A stretch of DNA of 64,000 nucleotides from Roseomonas sp. (GTDB taxonomy: Bacteria; Pseudomonadota; Alphaproteobacteria; Acetobacterales; Acetobacteraceae), in NCBI GenBank assembly GCA_020249145.1, contig JADCGF010000030.1, forward strand, positions 1 to 64,000, given 5' to 3'. A program made the translations under genes and the position numbers. Below the pieces are notes generated by a model. The model searched no databases. It saw only the letters and a program-made list of their open reading frames with translations, and was not told the origin of the DNA. Positions within the stretch are counted from its first letter, which is position 1; each line of letters starts with the position of its first letter. Shown one piece after another: positions 17,219 to 26,641 of the stretch.

Positions 17219-18227
17219 TCCAAACCCGCGCGCAATCCGCCCAAACGCGGTTGCAGCTATCGCGGAAGCTTGGCAGAACCACCGCGGTCACCGCTTCACG
17301 CACGCGGCGTTCATCTTCCGCCGGCGGTGCCACCACCTGCACATTGAATTTACGCGTGGTGCAGGCATCCTGACCCTGGAAGCAGGCGAAGGCCTCATTG
17401 CTCGCGGTACGTGCCAAATCCCACATCTGCTTTTCCAGATCAGCAAAAGCACGCGTGAGTGCGGCCTGCTGTTCCGGGTTGAAGCGCCGCCAGGCATTCA
17501 GGGAAATGAAATGCCCCTGCACACCGGAAGCGAGCGACACCGGCAGGATGGTGCGGATGACTTCGCCCCAATTCGCGGTATAGGCAGAGGTGGCAGAGGT
17601 GATGCCGCATTCCACCGTGCCGCGTTGCAAGGCCTGATAGGTTTCGGAAAGCTGCAAGGTGACGGGTGTTGCGCCAAGCGATTGCAGCAGCGCAGACATG
17701 GTTGGCGTATAGGACCGCACCTTGAGACCACGCAGATCAGCCATGGAAGCAACCGGACGATTGCAGAAGAACATCTGCGCGCCGAAGGGCCACAGCGTCA
17801 TCACCTTGGCATTGAAGCGTTCTTGCAGGCGCCGATCAAGCGCTTCCCGCCCGCCCGCGATGGCTTGTTGCGTTTCTTCCAAAGTGGTCGAAACGCCCAT
17901 AAGGTCGAGCGAATCAATAAAGGGCTCATCACGTGCGGTCTGGCCGATCAGCACGCTCATCACATCAAAAGTGCCATTGCGCAGATGGCGCAGCGCATCC
18001 GGCGCGGCCGCACCCACCTGGTCCATTGGGTTGAAGGTGACTGCCAAATTGATGCCCGTGGTCTGACCAAGGCCCGTGAAGAAGGGCCGTTCAATGCCTT
18101 CGGTGTGGCGAGAATTGGAAGTGAAATGCCCCGCGACGCGAAGTTGGACTGGGCTTTGGGCGAAGGCGGGTGCTGCGGCAAGCATGGCGCCAAAGGCCGC
18201 GCCAAGGAGCGAAAGGGGGGTACGCAT
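17178..18227 (-). CDS. TRAP transporter solute-binding protein, DctP type
   Basis: I place the start at ATG 18227 (MRTPLSLLGAAFGAM), where a signal peptide begins and is cleaved near AFAQS; the open frame extends further upstream but is not protein-like there. The product is 349 residues, with DctP features such as GLKVRSYTPTMSALLQSLGA and the substrate-loop LQRGTVECGITSATSAY. The cognate dctQ and dctM genes are divergent on the plus strand from 18390, leaving a 162-bp shared control region. The aldo/keto reductase gene follows on the same strand. The ligand is unknown. Confidence 0.87.
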   Translation of the reverse strand: MRTPLSLLGAAFGAMLAAAPAFAQSPVQLRVAGHFTSNSRHTEGIERPFFTGLGQTTGINLAVTFNPMDQVGAAAPDALRHLRNGTFDVMSVLIGQTARDEPFIDSLDLMGVSTTLEETQQAIAGGREALDRRLQERFNAKVMTLWPFGAQMFFCNRPVASMADLRGLKVRSYTPTMSALLQSLGATPVTLQLSETYQALQRGTVECGITSATSAYTANWGEVIRTILPVSLASGVQGHFISLNAWRRFNPEQQAALTRAFADLEKQMWDLARTASNEAFACFQGQDACTTRKFNVQVVAPPAEDERRVREAVTAVVLPSFRDSCNRVWADCARVWNDSVGKARGYTIP

Positions 18228-18389
18228 CAAACATTCTCCCGAATAAGGTCGGCACAGATTTTGCGAACCCTGCCGCCGTGAGTGACGAGTTTTGCCAGGT
18301 TGCGGTCTCTGTGCAACACGGCGTTCGATTTGCCAAGCAACCGGCGCGCCAAGGCGGGCCGAAGCGTTTTGAATAAGGCCACGCCGCCC
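18228..18389. promoter_or_regulatory. divergent control region of the second TRAP system
   Basis: A 162-bp gap separates the starts of the binding-protein gene (minus) and the permease genes (plus), so promoters for both directions should be here. I see no unambiguous -35/-10 pair or long dyad. Confidence 0.4.
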
Positions 18390-18992
18390 ATGACCCCGAT
18401 AGACCCGAACCCAGTCAGCCGCTTTTTCGGGCCACCTGCCCGATTTCTCGCCATTCTGTCGGGCTGGTGGCTGATCGCACTCTCCTTCTTGACGGTGGCG
18501 GAAATCCTGCTGCGGAAGTTCTTTTCCTTCTCGCTGCAAGGGGTGGATGAGATCGGTGGCTATACCACGGCCATTGTCTCTGCCTTTGGTTTTGCCTGTG
18601 CATTGACGGTCAAGGCGCATACGCGGGTGGATTTTCTGCTGGGTCGTCTGCCCGCGCTGTTGCGTGCGGTGCTGAATACGCTGGCTTACAGCTTGCTGGC
18701 CGCCATGGCGATCTTTGGCGCTTGGCGCGGTTGGTCAGTGCTGGAAGAAAGCATCGAATTCCAGGCGCATGCCAATTCACCGCTGCAAACGCCGCTTTGG
18801 TTGCCGCAGGGCGCCTGGATGATTGGGCTTTTGCTGTTTGCGCTTTGCGCTGGCGCCATGGCCGCGCATGCCTTTTGGATGCTGCTGTCTGACCGGGCGA
18901 AGCTCAATCTGTTCTACGGGCCGCTCACGCTCGATGAGGAAATTGAAGCGGAAATGGGCACTATCCTGGAACGTGAGGGCAAGCAGCCATGA
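18390..18992 (+). CDS. TRAP transporter small permease, DctQ type
   Basis: The start is placed at ATG 18390 (MTPIDPNPVSRFFGPP), because the 36 upstream in-frame residues are not like DctQ. The 200-residue product has four predicted membrane segments, beginning LAILSGWWLIALSFLTVAEI, and the typical EIGGYTTAIVSAFGFACAL second helix. A charged tail (ILEREGKQP) ends in the ATGA overlap with the dctM gene. It partners the binding protein encoded divergently. Confidence 0.88.
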   Translation: MTPIDPNPVSRFFGPPARFLAILSGWWLIALSFLTVAEILLRKFFSFSLQGVDEIGGYTTAIVSAFGFACALTVKAHTRVDFLLGRLPALLRAVLNTLAYSLLAAMAIFGAWRGWSVLEESIEFQAHANSPLQTPLWLPQGAWMIGLLLFALCAGAMAAHAFWMLLSDRAKLNLFYGPLTLDEEIEAEMGTILEREGKQP

Positions 18993-20296
18993 TCGGCGTT
19001 ACCGAAGCCAGCATTGGCTTTTTGCTGCTGATCGCCTTCCTGTTTCTGGGCCTGCATGTGGCGGTCGCGATGTTCCTGATCGCGCTGCTGGGGGCGGCGC
19101 TTTATCTTGGCCCGCCCTTGGTCGCTGCTTTTGGCACGCAGCTTTGGGGCGCGATGGAAGATTACGTGCTGCTATCCATCCCGCTTTACATTCTGCTGGG
19201 TGAAATCCTGGTGCGGTCTGGTTCCACTGATCGGCTATATCGTTCGCTTGCGGATTGGCTGAATTTCCTGCCCGGTGGCTTGCTGCATACCAATATTGGC
19301 GCATCCGCAGTATTTTCCGCCGTGTCCGGTTCTTCTGTTGCCACCGCTGCGACGATTTCAACCGTCGCGCTGCCTTCCTTCCGCAAGCGGCGCTATGATA
19401 CGCGCCTGGTGTTGGGTTCTATCGCGGCTGGCGCATCGCTTGGCAATCTGATCCCGCCCGGGATTGCGCTGATTGTCTATGGCGCCATGACGAATACCTC
19501 GGTCGGGCAGCTTTATGCCGCCGCCGTGGTGCCGGGCATTGTGATGACGGTGCTGTTCATGGGCACCATTATCCTGATCGCACTCGTGAAGCCAGATCTG
19601 GTGCGGCAGAAGGAAGTGGCCGATCCCTTGCCCGAAAGGCTGAAGCGCCTGGTGGATTTGCTGCCGCCTTTCGTGATTTTCGGCATCATCATGGGGTCCA
19701 TCTACACGGGCTGGGCAACGGTGACGGAGAGCGCTGCCCTTGCCGTTGTGGTAGCGCTGCCGATTGCGGCGTTTTATGGTCGGCTTTCCATTCGCATGCT
19801 GCATGATTGCTTTATCGCAACCGCCAATCTGACGGCCATGAGCATGCTGATCCTGGCTGTCGCCTTCTATCTGAACTTCGTCATGGGGCTGCTTGGCGTC
19901 ACACCCGCCCTTGGCGCCTTTGTGACGAGTATTGGCGCGAGCCCGCTGGAACTCATTATCGCGCTCACGATCTTCTATCTGCTGCTTGGCATTTTCTTTG
20001 AAACCCTGCCCATGCTGGTGGGCACCGTGCCCATCGTATTCCCGGTGATTGTCGCGGCCGGCATTGATCCTGTCTGGTTCGGCGTCTTCATTGTGCTGAT
20101 GTGCGAAATCTCATTGATCTCACCGCCTGTTGGCATGACGCTTTACGTCATTCAGGCGGTGCGCCGGGAAGGCACGATTGCCGAGGTTTTCCAGGGCACC
20201 GTGCCCTTCTTCATCGCCATGGTGGTGATGACGATACTACTGATTGCCTTCCCGGAAATGGCGCTGTGGCTACCCAGGATCAGCTTCGGGCCATAG
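18989..20296 (+). CDS. TRAP transporter large permease, DctM type
   Basis: This 435-residue DctM protein has roughly 12 membrane segments. Signature stretches include AVSGSSVATAATISTVALPS and LGNLIPPGIALIVYGAMTN, and the second-half repeat SLISPPVGMTLYVIQAV. The 4-bp overlap (ATGA) with the small-permease gene indicates coupled translation. It supplies the sodium- or proton-driven transport step of this second TRAP system. Confidence 0.92.
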   Translation: MIGVTEASIGFLLLIAFLFLGLHVAVAMFLIALLGAALYLGPPLVAAFGTQLWGAMEDYVLLSIPLYILLGEILVRSGSTDRLYRSLADWLNFLPGGLLHTNIGASAVFSAVSGSSVATAATISTVALPSFRKRRYDTRLVLGSIAAGASLGNLIPPGIALIVYGAMTNTSVGQLYAAAVVPGIVMTVLFMGTIILIALVKPDLVRQKEVADPLPERLKRLVDLLPPFVIFGIIMGSIYTGWATVTESAALAVVVALPIAAFYGRLSIRMLHDCFIATANLTAMSMLILAVAFYLNFVMGLLGVTPALGAFVTSIGASPLELIIALTIFYLLLGIFFETLPMLVGTVPIVFPVIVAAGIDPVWFGVFIVLMCEISLISPPVGMTLYVIQAVRREGTIAEVFQGTVPFFIAMVVMTILLIAFPEMALWLPRISFGP

Positions 20297-20377
20297 GGCT
20301 TGAAGCAGCCCCGCTGGAAATCGGCAGCGCATCCTGCCATGAAGCGCGCATGAAACGTCACGTGAAAACGCCGGCGC

Positions 20378-21034
20378 ATGCTGATCCTCGCCCTTGAAGG
20401 CGCGCTCGCGGAATGTTCCGCGGCGCTGTTGCGTGATGGTGCCGTGCTGGCCTTGGCCCTGCATGATGCGCCGCGCGGCCACCCCACTGCCCTTCCCAGC
20501 ATGGCGCAGCAGGTATTGGCAGAAGCCGGCTTCACGCCTCAGGCGCTGGACGCCATCGCAGTCGGCATTGGGCCAGGCGGCTTCACGGGCCTGCGCACGG
20601 CCATTGCGCTGGCTGAAGGCTTGGCGCAGTCGCTCGGCAAGCCCCTGATTGCGGTAACAACGGGGGAGGCCTTGGCCGCGCAAGTACCGCGAGCCTTGCC
20701 AACGCAAGCGCTTTGGTCCGTGCTGGATCAACGCCAAGGCCGGGTGGTGTTGGAAGTCTTCCCGCCCATGGCCGCGGTGCCGGAAGCACCCGTGATCCTG
20801 CCGTTGTCCGACCTGCCCGATCCTGACGGACCTGTAGTGCTTGTGGGTAATGCGGCTGCGACCGTTCTAAAGCTGCTTCAGGCGCGCGGGATTATGGCGG
20901 ATGCTTATCCCAAAACCTTTCCCTTGGCCGAAGCGGTGGGGCGCGTGGCAGCGCAACGGATTGCGGGAAAGCTTCCCCCGCGCAGTGCCGCCCCGCTTTA
21001 CGCCGAACCGCCTGCCACCACGAAGCCCGACTAG
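20378..21034 (+). CDS. tsaB: tRNA threonylcarbamoyladenosine biosynthesis protein TsaB
   Basis: This 218-residue protein of the ASKHA fold has the TsaB opening [19 protein letters not shown] and the conserved [21 protein letters not shown] motif near residues 60-80. TsaB partners TsaD and TsaE in making the universal t6A37 modification of ANN-decoding tRNAs. It is slightly shorter than E. coli TsaB (231). The rimI gene follows after 124 bp, the usual tsaB-rimI pairing. Confidence 0.93.
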   Translation: MLILALEGALAECSAALLRDGAVLALALHDAPRGHPTALPSMAQQVLAEAGFTPQALDAIAVGIGPGGFTGLRTAIALAEGLAQSLGKPLIAVTTGEALAAQVPRALPTQALWSVLDQRQGRVVLEVFPPMAAVPEAPVILPLSDLPDPDGPVVLVGNAAATVLKLLQARGIMADAYPKTFPLAEAVGRVAAQRIAGKLPPRSAAPLYAEPPATTKPD

Positions 21035-21158
21035 TGGTGCGTTTTATGCCAACCCTTCCTGATCCAAAACTACCCCCGTGCGCCACTAGCCCTATATTTG
21101 GTGGGCAGATTCACGCTGCTGCCCTGAACCGACAGCCGCGACCGGACCACTGGCGCCC

Positions 21159-21620
21159 ATGACAGCGCTGATCAAAGCCCTTGGCGCGGAGGCGGCGCCC
21201 CTGCTTGCGGAAATCCATGCCGAGGTCTTCACATCTGATGAGGCTTGGGGGCAGGACGCCATCGCCCTGATGCTCGGGCTGCCCGGACATTTCGGCCTGC
21301 TGGCCATCCATGAGGATCAGCCGCTTGGCTTTGCACTCGGCCGGGCGCAGGCGGGGGAGGCTGAAATCCTGACCATCGCGGTTCGGCCAAGGGCATGGCG
21401 GCTGGGAACTGGGCGCCTTCTGTTGCGCGCGCTGATGACCGAGGCCGCGCGGCGTGGCGCGGTGGAACTCTTTCTTGAGGTTGCAGAATCGAACATGAAT
21501 GCACACGCGCTCTACAGCTCTGCTGGTGCGCGGAAGGTTGGCCGCCGACCGCGTTATTATGCTGATGGTGCGGCTGCGCTCATCTTGCGGATTGACCTTG
21601 CTGATACAGCACGAGTTTGA
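21159..21620 (+). CDS. rimI: ribosomal protein alanine N-acetyltransferase-like GNAT protein
   Basis: This 153-residue GNAT acetyltransferase has the acetyl-CoA loop RAWRLGTGRLLLRALMTEA (R-x-x-G-x-G/A pattern) near residues 78-96, followed by ELFLEVAESNMNAHALYSSAG, the RimI-type motif B. RimI acetylates the N-terminal alanine of ribosomal protein S18. Position directly after tsaB supports the name. A run of 13 C residues begins 5 nt after the stop codon. Confidence 0.88.
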   Translation: MTALIKALGAEAAPLLAEIHAEVFTSDEAWGQDAIALMLGLPGHFGLLAIHEDQPLGFALGRAQAGEAEILTIAVRPRAWRLGTGRLLLRALMTEAARRGAVELFLEVAESNMNAHALYSSAGARKVGRRPRYYADGAAALILRIDLADTARV

Positions 21621-21624
21621 GTCT

Positions 21625-21637
21625 CCCCCCCCCCCCC
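21625..21637. repeat. C13 homopolymer tract
   Basis: Thirteen consecutive C residues lie between the rimI stop and the end of the TusA-like gene on the other strand. The tract is noncoding. Such tracts are slippage-prone; the exact length may also vary by sequencing error. Confidence 0.9.
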
Positions 21638-21653
21638 AAGAATCCAGGGAATA

Positions 21654-21899
21654 TCAGCCGTGGCGGAGCAGAATAACGGAATCTCCATTTTCAAGATCAC
21701 TAATGCTGAGCACCTCATGCCCCTGTTCCTGAGCTGTCAGCGGTAGGTTGCGGCGCGGTTCAGCCCCACGCAGCCTGATCTCCAGAATCTGCCCGGATTT
21801 CATTTGGTCCAGTGCCAGACGCACAAGAACAAAAGTCATCGGGCAGCTTTCCGATGAAATATCAATGTGGTGATCCGGGTTTGGGAGAGTGGCGTACAT
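21654..21899 (-). CDS. TusA/SirA-family sulfurtransferase-like protein
   Basis: This 81-residue protein has the TusA-like fold. The conserved cysteine lies in DISSESCPMTFVLVRLAL near residue 20, followed by K-S-G-Q-I-L-E-I-R-L. Canonical TusA has CPxP; here the second proline is replaced (CPMTF), a variant seen in an alphaproteobacterial subgroup whose substrate is not established. Family members carry persulfide sulfur for tRNA thiolation or other sulfur transfer. It is convergent with rimI, and the region upstream of its start is the mobile-DNA graveyard. Confidence 0.75.
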   Translation of the reverse strand: MYATLPNPDHHIDISSESCPMTFVLVRLALDQMKSGQILEIRLRGAEPRRNLPLTAQEQGHEVLSISDLENGDSVILLRHG

Positions 21900-22012
21900 G
21901 GCAATGACTGCAGCCTAAATCGCAGATTCTTCTATTGGGACATGCCAGCCTATCCGACACCCCACAATGAATGGCTAAGGAACCTCTGATTTAACCTGCC
22001 CCCCTGGGCCTG

Positions 22013-22349
22013 TCACTGATCTTCTGATTCTGTCGCGCATTGGCCATTCAAGTGTTGAGCGTGTCCCCTATGCGGCATGTGAGCTTCCAGGTTGCCCAGA
22101 AAACCGGGAACGCCGGCAACATGCAGGATGCCGCCCAGGGTCTGGCCCCATGTCTCGAAGCTGCCGAGGCTTCGCGCGGCGGTCCCTTCCACTGCTTACC
22201 CAGTCTTGGTAGAGGATCAGGCAGGCCGCCACAAGCCGTGCGCGATTGGCGCGCACCCAGATCATCAGGTCAGGCTGGCGAAAGCCCTCACGCCGCCAGG
22301 GCTGGTCGCTGGGCGCGTCGAGCCGAATGCGCAGGATCCGGCGTAGCAT
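22013..22349 (-). pseudogene. C-terminal remnant of a phage/plasmid primase-helicase-like protein
   Basis: From about 22349 one frame reads IRLDAPSDQPWRREGFRQPD and then LMIWVRANRARLVAACLILY. Near 22180 the homology jumps to another frame that reads SLGSFETWGQTLGGILHVAG and VPGFLGNLEAHMPHRG, ending at the stop at 22013. The series R-L-D-A...W-R-x-x-F-x-x-P-D-L...V-R-A-N-R-x-x-L-V...G-S-F-E-x-W...G-G-I-L-x-V-A-G-x-x-G-F-L-x-N resembles the C-terminal region of large P-loop/primase-like proteins of phages and integrated plasmids. At least one frameshift and loss of the whole N-terminal part make it non-functional. Identification is from memory of the motif, not from a search. Confidence 0.6.
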
Positions 22350-22449
22350 GGCGGAGCCCGTTCAGGCGCAGAATGGACCCTTGTTGACAGCCCCCCAACC
22401 CATTGCGACCGTGCACCAAATAAGCACCGTAGCCGAAGCAGCCACAAGA

Positions 22450-22720
22450 TGGAACTTTCTGCACGCGCGCAGCCGTCAATCAGTTTCGGCTGATGCTGCA
22501 TACCGGCGCTTACTGGTTGTTGTGGTTGTTGCGCAGCCTGATGCCGAAGCGATCCTCCTGGTATCTTGCTCAATTCGATGGGTTGCGATTGCGCCTGGTG
22601 AAGATTGCAACGCCGGTGGTCAGCAGGCAAAGCCGCATCCTGCTGCATATGCCAAGCGCTTGTCCCGATCGGTCTATGCTGCGCATGGCGCTTGAGCGTC
22701 TGCCGCGCCTGACCTGTTGA
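22450..22720 (+). pseudogene. IS1380-family transposase, C-terminal remnant
   Basis: The frame reads CTRAAVNQFRLMLHTGAYWL, then further conserved-looking sequence ending in ALERLPRLTC and a stop. The block N-Q-F/M-R-L-x-L-H-x-x-A-Y-W-L followed by L-R-L-x-L-x-K-I-A is the C-terminal hallmark of IS1380-type transposases. Stop codons occur in this frame just upstream, and the catalytic domain is missing. It abuts the primase-like remnant on the opposite strand, suggesting successive insertion and decay. Confidence 0.6.
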
Positions 22721-23233
22721 CATACGGGGCGGATGCCCCAGCGCAGATCCCAGAAGCCTCAACCGACAAACCCCGCGATACGCAAGACAAAACCGGAACA
22801 GGGGGCCGGGAGAGGAGCCGTGTCAGCAATTTGGCTCAGCAGAGAGGGGAGGAGCAGAATCAACCAGGCGCAGGGGGACACGAATAATGCGCACTACCTT
22901 TGAAAGACTACGCGTTATTGGTGAACATGCGGTCAGGAAGACCGCGCGCTCTTCGGTCACACGCGTAAAGGGAGAATCGCCGCTTTCATAAGATGTTATG
23001 AATTGCCGCATTCTTCGGCATGCGGAAAACAGGATTCATTGAAGAATTTTCATACTTGCCTTCAAGGCTCCTTCACCAAGGCCAAATATGATGCACCTGT
23101 CATCCTCCTGGTTCCGAGGCAGGCAGGTGCGTAGTGATCCCAGTTTGCTGGTGATTGCGCGTTTTCGCATCGGTGCGCGCCCTTGGAACGAGAGTATGGC
23201 TTTTGGAAACGCGACGGGGACCAGGAGACCCAA
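22721..23233. other. 513-nt gap without a convincing gene
   Basis: The stretch between the IS1380 remnant and the chemoreceptor start has no frame with protein-like sequence. The first part (to about 22900) may be further IS debris. The last 200 nt are less GC-rich and should contain the chemoreceptor promoter, but no clear box was identified. Confidence 0.5.
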
Positions 23234-25033
23234 ATGTTACGAATTCGGCCAATGGCCATTGTCATGAGCCTTGCGCTTGCCGCTGCATCGGGCCTTGCGC
23301 TGCTGTCCTTCCTGATGATGCAGGATGCCTTCAGCGATGCGCGCCGCGCCTATCAGAACCAGCATCTTTCATATCGCCTGGCCGATGAATTGCGCCAGAG
23401 CTCGGACGATATCACGCGCAATGCGCGTACCTATGTGGTGACGGGCGATCCGAAATGGGAAGAACAATTCCTGTCGGTGATCGGGATCCGCAATGGTGAA
23501 AAGCCGCGCCCGGTGGATTATCACCGCATCTACTGGGATTTCGTGGCGGCCACTGGCCGCGCGCCGCGCCCGGATGGCGCGCGTATCCCGCTGCAACAGA
23601 TGATGCGTGAAGCCGGTTTCTCGGAAGCGGAATTCGCACTTCTGCGTCAGGCGCAGCAGAATTCCGATGCGCTGATCCAGCTTGAAACGGTTGCGATCAA
23701 CGCCGCCAAGGGGATTTTCGCTGACGCCGAGGGCAAGTTCACCGTCCGCCGCGCACCCGATTTCGCCATGGCGCGGGATTTGATGCATGGCGCGGATTAC
23801 CACCGCTTCAAGGCCGATATTATGGGTCCGATTGACCAATTCTATGTTGCCCTTGAAGAGCGCCTGGCCTCCAACATTCGTGCTGCCGAAGATCGGGTTG
23901 CCTATTGGCGTGCCCTCCTTGGTATCGCGGTGGCGATGATTCTCGCGGTTTCCGCTGCTGCCGCCTGGTTGCTGGTGCTGCGCATCTCAAAGCCGCTCGA
24001 TGAGCTTTCCGGTTCCATGGACAAGCTTACGAAGGGTGATCTTGGCGTTGACATTCCGCATGCCAGCCGCGTGGATGAAATCGGCGACATGAGCCGCGCC
24101 ACCACCATCTTCCGCGATGGCCTGGTGGAAACGGCGAAGCTGCGTGAGGCGGAAGCCAAGCGTGGTGCGGAATTGGGATCCGCACGCCGAGCCGCCATTC
24201 AGGAAATCGCCAATGACCTGGATAAGGCTATCGGCCAATCCGTTACGGCGCTGTCTGACAATTCGGCCAAGCTTGTGGTGGAAGGTGGCAAGGTTGCCAG
24301 CACTACCGACACCGCGCTGACCCAGGCCCGCACCGCGGCGCATGAGGGCACGGAAGCCAATAACGGCATCCAAAGCGTCTCGGCCGCGGCGGAACAGCTG
24401 ACTGTTGCAATCTCTGAAGTCTCGGCACGGGTGAATGCGGTCGCGCAAACCGCCCGTAGCGCGGCGGATGAGGCGGATCGCGTCACCTCCCTGATTGATG
24501 GGCTGAATGCGGCGTCCGTCAGGATCAATGACGTGACCGGGCTGATTGGGTCCATTGCGGCGCAGACCAATCTTCTGGCGCTGAATGCGACCATCGAATC
24601 GGCGCGCGCGGGTGAAGCCGGCAAGGGCTTTGCTGTGGTGGCATCAGAAGTGAAGAACCTGGCCGCGCAATCAGCCAAGGCGACCGAGGGGATTCAGGGC
24701 GAAATCAGCGCCATGCAATCTATCATTTCGGATGTGGTTGAAGTGATCCGCGAAATCGTGGGCCGCATCAGCCAGCTCAATAACGAAAACGGCGCCATTG
24801 CCGCGGCGGTGGAAGAACAATCCGCCACCACGGCGGAAATCGCTTCAAGCCTGCGTTCGGCCGCTTCTTCGGTGGGTTCGCTGGAAGGCTCGATCGGTCG
24901 CGTTTCCACCATGACCGAGGATACCGGCAAGGCGATTGGCACCATCAACAACGCCACCAAGTCACTTGCTGAGGAGGCGGTGCAGTTGCGCGGCGCCACG
25001 CAATCGCTGATCCAGCGCTTGCAAGCAGCCTGA
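23234..25033 (+). CDS. methyl-accepting chemotaxis protein
   Basis: Start ATG 23234 is chosen because AGGAGA lies 5 nt upstream. The 599-residue receptor has a first membrane helix at about residues 5-28, a helical periplasmic sensor domain of about 210 residues, a second helix near [20 protein letters not shown], a HAMP domain ([20 protein letters not shown]), and a cytoplasmic signalling domain with the hairpin tip [20 protein letters not shown]. No CheR-binding NWETF-type pentapeptide is visible at the C-terminus. No other chemotaxis genes are nearby, so it is an orphan receptor; its ligand is unknown. Confidence 0.92.
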   Translation: MLRIRPMAIVMSLALAAASGLALLSFLMMQDAFSDARRAYQNQHLSYRLADELRQSSDDITRNARTYVVTGDPKWEEQFLSVIGIRNGEKPRPVDYHRIYWDFVAATGRAPRPDGARIPLQQMMREAGFSEAEFALLRQAQQNSDALIQLETVAINAAKGIFADAEGKFTVRRAPDFAMARDLMHGADYHRFKADIMGPIDQFYVALEERLASNIRAAEDRVAYWRALLGIAVAMILAVSAAAAWLLVLRISKPLDELSGSMDKLTKGDLGVDIPHASRVDEIGDMSRATTIFRDGLVETAKLREAEAKRGAELGSARRAAIQEIANDLDKAIGQSVTALSDNSAKLVVEGGKVASTTDTALTQARTAAHEGTEANNGIQSVSAAAEQLTVAISEVSARVNAVAQTARSAADEADRVTSLIDGLNAASVRINDVTGLIGSIAAQTNLLALNATIESARAGEAGKGFAVVASEVKNLAAQSAKATEGIQGEISAMQSIISDVVEVIREIVGRISQLNNENGAIAAAVEEQSATTAEIASSLRSAASSVGSLEGSIGRVSTMTEDTGKAIGTINNATKSLAEEAVQLRGATQSLIQRLQAA

Positions 25034-25044
25034 TTGGCGACATC

Positions 25045-25082
25045 AAAAAAAGCGCGGTCCGAGCTTTCGGGCCGCGTTTTTT
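25045..25082. terminator. bidirectional intrinsic terminator
   Basis: An A-run, then stem CGCGGTCCGA and TCGGGCCGCG (one G-U pair) around a short loop, then TTTTTT. The A-run and T-run on either side make it work for both the chemoreceptor gene and the convergent fabI gene. Confidence 0.9.
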
Positions 25083-25088
25083 ATGGCA

Positions 25089-25925
25089 TCAAACCGTGGA
25101 AATATCCGGCGCGTCGGGGTTCTTCATTCCAACAATATGGTAGCCGCTATCCACATGATGCACTTCGCCCGTGACGCCGGCGGAAAGATCGGACAGCAAA
25201 TACAAGCCCGCACCGCCCACTTCCTCAATCGTCACATTGCGCCGGAGCGGTGAATTATACTGGTTCCATTTCAGGATATAGCGAAAATCGCCAATACCAC
25301 TTGCCGCAAGCGTCCTGATTGGGCCGGCGCTGATGGCATTCACGCGAATGCCCGCTTCACCCAAATCGGTCGCCATATAACGCACGCTGGCTTCCAAAGC
25401 GGCCTTGGCCACACCCATCACATTGTAATGCGGTATCACGCGTTCGGCGCCCAGATAGGAAAGTGTCAGCTGCGCCCCGCCCGGCTTCATCAGCGCGGCG
25501 GCACGGCGGCCTACGGCCACGAAGGAATAGCAGGAAATATCCATCGCCTGCAGAAAGGCTTCGCGTGGTGTGTCCAGATAACGCCCGCGCAGATACTGCT
25601 TATCGGCAAAGCCAATGGCATGAACCAGGAAATCCATCCCGCCCCAGGCTTTCTCCACCGCGCCAAAGGCGGCATCCATGCTGGCATCTTCCGCCACGTC
25701 GCAGGGCACAACAAGGCTCGATCCCAGGCTTTCCGCCAAGGGGCGCACGCGCTTTTCCAGCGCTTCCCCCTGATAGGTGAAGGCAACCTCGCCCCCCTGA
25801 GCGGCGATTGCTTGCGCAATGCCCCAGGCGATGGAGCGGTCATTAGCCACCCCCATGATCAGGCCGCGCTTGCCGGCCATCAGGGTGCCCTTGGGGATGC
25901 TGGGGGCTGGATCGGCGTCGTTCAT
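25089..25925 (-). CDS. fabI: enoyl-[acyl-carrier-protein] reductase (NADH)
   Basis: This divergent SDR protein carries out the last step of the fatty-acid elongation cycle. The FabI cofactor loop GLIMGVANDRSIAWGIAQAI is near the N-terminus and the catalytic Y-x6-K is in HYNVMGVAKAALEASVRYMA. I place the start at ATG 25925 (MNDADPAPSIPKG, 278 residues); ATG 25940 and 26009 are also in frame, and ATG 25880 (MAGKRG) would match the length of most FabI proteins. None has a strong ribosome site. The gene is divergent from pdxH. Confidence 0.92.
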   Translation of the reverse strand: MNDADPAPSIPKGTLMAGKRGLIMGVANDRSIAWGIAQAIAAQGGEVAFTYQGEALEKRVRPLAESLGSSLVVPCDVAEDASMDAAFGAVEKAWGGMDFLVHAIGFADKQYLRGRYLDTPREAFLQAMDISCYSFVAVGRRAAALMKPGGAQLTLSYLGAERVIPHYNVMGVAKAALEASVRYMATDLGEAGIRVNAISAGPIRTLAASGIGDFRYILKWNQYNSPLRRNVTIEEVGGAGLYLLSDLSAGVTGEVHHVDSGYHIVGMKNPDAPDISTV

Positions 25926-26044
25926 CGGGTGCGGGACCATGCGGCTGATATCGTTGACGTGCCTCTGCCATGCCCCCGCATGGCGGGCAAGGGCCTTGTC
26001 CTTTCGCAAAGCGACCCGATACAGGGCATGACAAGGAGAACCCC

Positions 26045-26641
26045 ATGGACGGCAATGTGACCACCACCGAAGACCCCTTCGCCCTGTTTCAGGATTGGAT
26101 GGCGGAAGCCACCAAGGGGGAGATCAATGACCCCAATGCGGTCTGCCTGGCGACCGCCACGCCGGATGGGCGGCCTTCCGCGCGGATGGTGCTGCTAAAG
26201 GGCGTGGATGCGCGGGGTTTTGTTTTCTACACCAATCTGGATAGCCGCAAGGGCGGCGAATTGGCCGCCAACCCCTTTGCTGCGCTCTGTTTTCACTGGA
26301 AAACCCTGCAACGCAGTATTCGTGTGGAAGGGCAGGTGGAAGCGGTGACCGAAGCCGAGGCGGATGCCTATTATGCCTCCCGCGCGCGGACGTCTCGGCT
26401 TGGGGCCTGGGCGTCCAAGCAATCTCGCCCGCTGGAAAGTCGCTTCGCTTTGGAAAAGGCAGTGGCCGAATATGGGCTGAAATATGCGGTGGGCGAGATC
26501 CCGCGCCCGCCCTTCTGGTCCGGCTTTCGCGTGCTGCCGGCGCGGATTGAATTCTGGCGCGATATGCCCTTCCGGCTCCATGAACGCCGCGTCTTTCACA
26601 GCGACGGCGCGGCTTGGCGGCTTGAGGCGCTCTATCCGTGA
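26045..26641 (+). CDS. pdxH: pyridoxamine 5'-phosphate oxidase
   Basis: ATG 26045 is preceded by AAGGAGAA at a good distance, so the product is 198 residues, matching the family. FMN- and PLP-binding stretches are visible: [20 protein letters not shown], then [19 protein letters not shown], and the C-terminal [20 protein letters not shown]. It converts PNP or PMP to PLP, the salvage and final biosynthetic step of vitamin B6. The stop overlaps the GTG start of the APH/AAA kinase gene by 4 bp. Confidence 0.94.
   Translation: MDGNVTTTEDPFALFQDWMAEATKGEINDPNAVCLATATPDGRPSARMVLLKGVDARGFVFYTNLDSRKGGELAANPFAALCFHWKTLQRSIRVEGQVEAVTEAEADAYYASRARTSRLGAWASKQSRPLESRFALEKAVAEYGLKYAVGEIPRPPFWSGFRVLPARIEFWRDMPFRLHERRVFHSDGAAWRLEALYP

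Noticed and set aside
21975..22000. GGAACCTCTGATTTAACC, resembling the terminal repeat of some IS elements
   Set aside because: No partner repeat or transposase was found in the right orientation.
22823..23011. 62-codon minus-strand ORF upstream of the chemoreceptor
   Set aside because: No domain, no ribosome site and no protein-like pattern.
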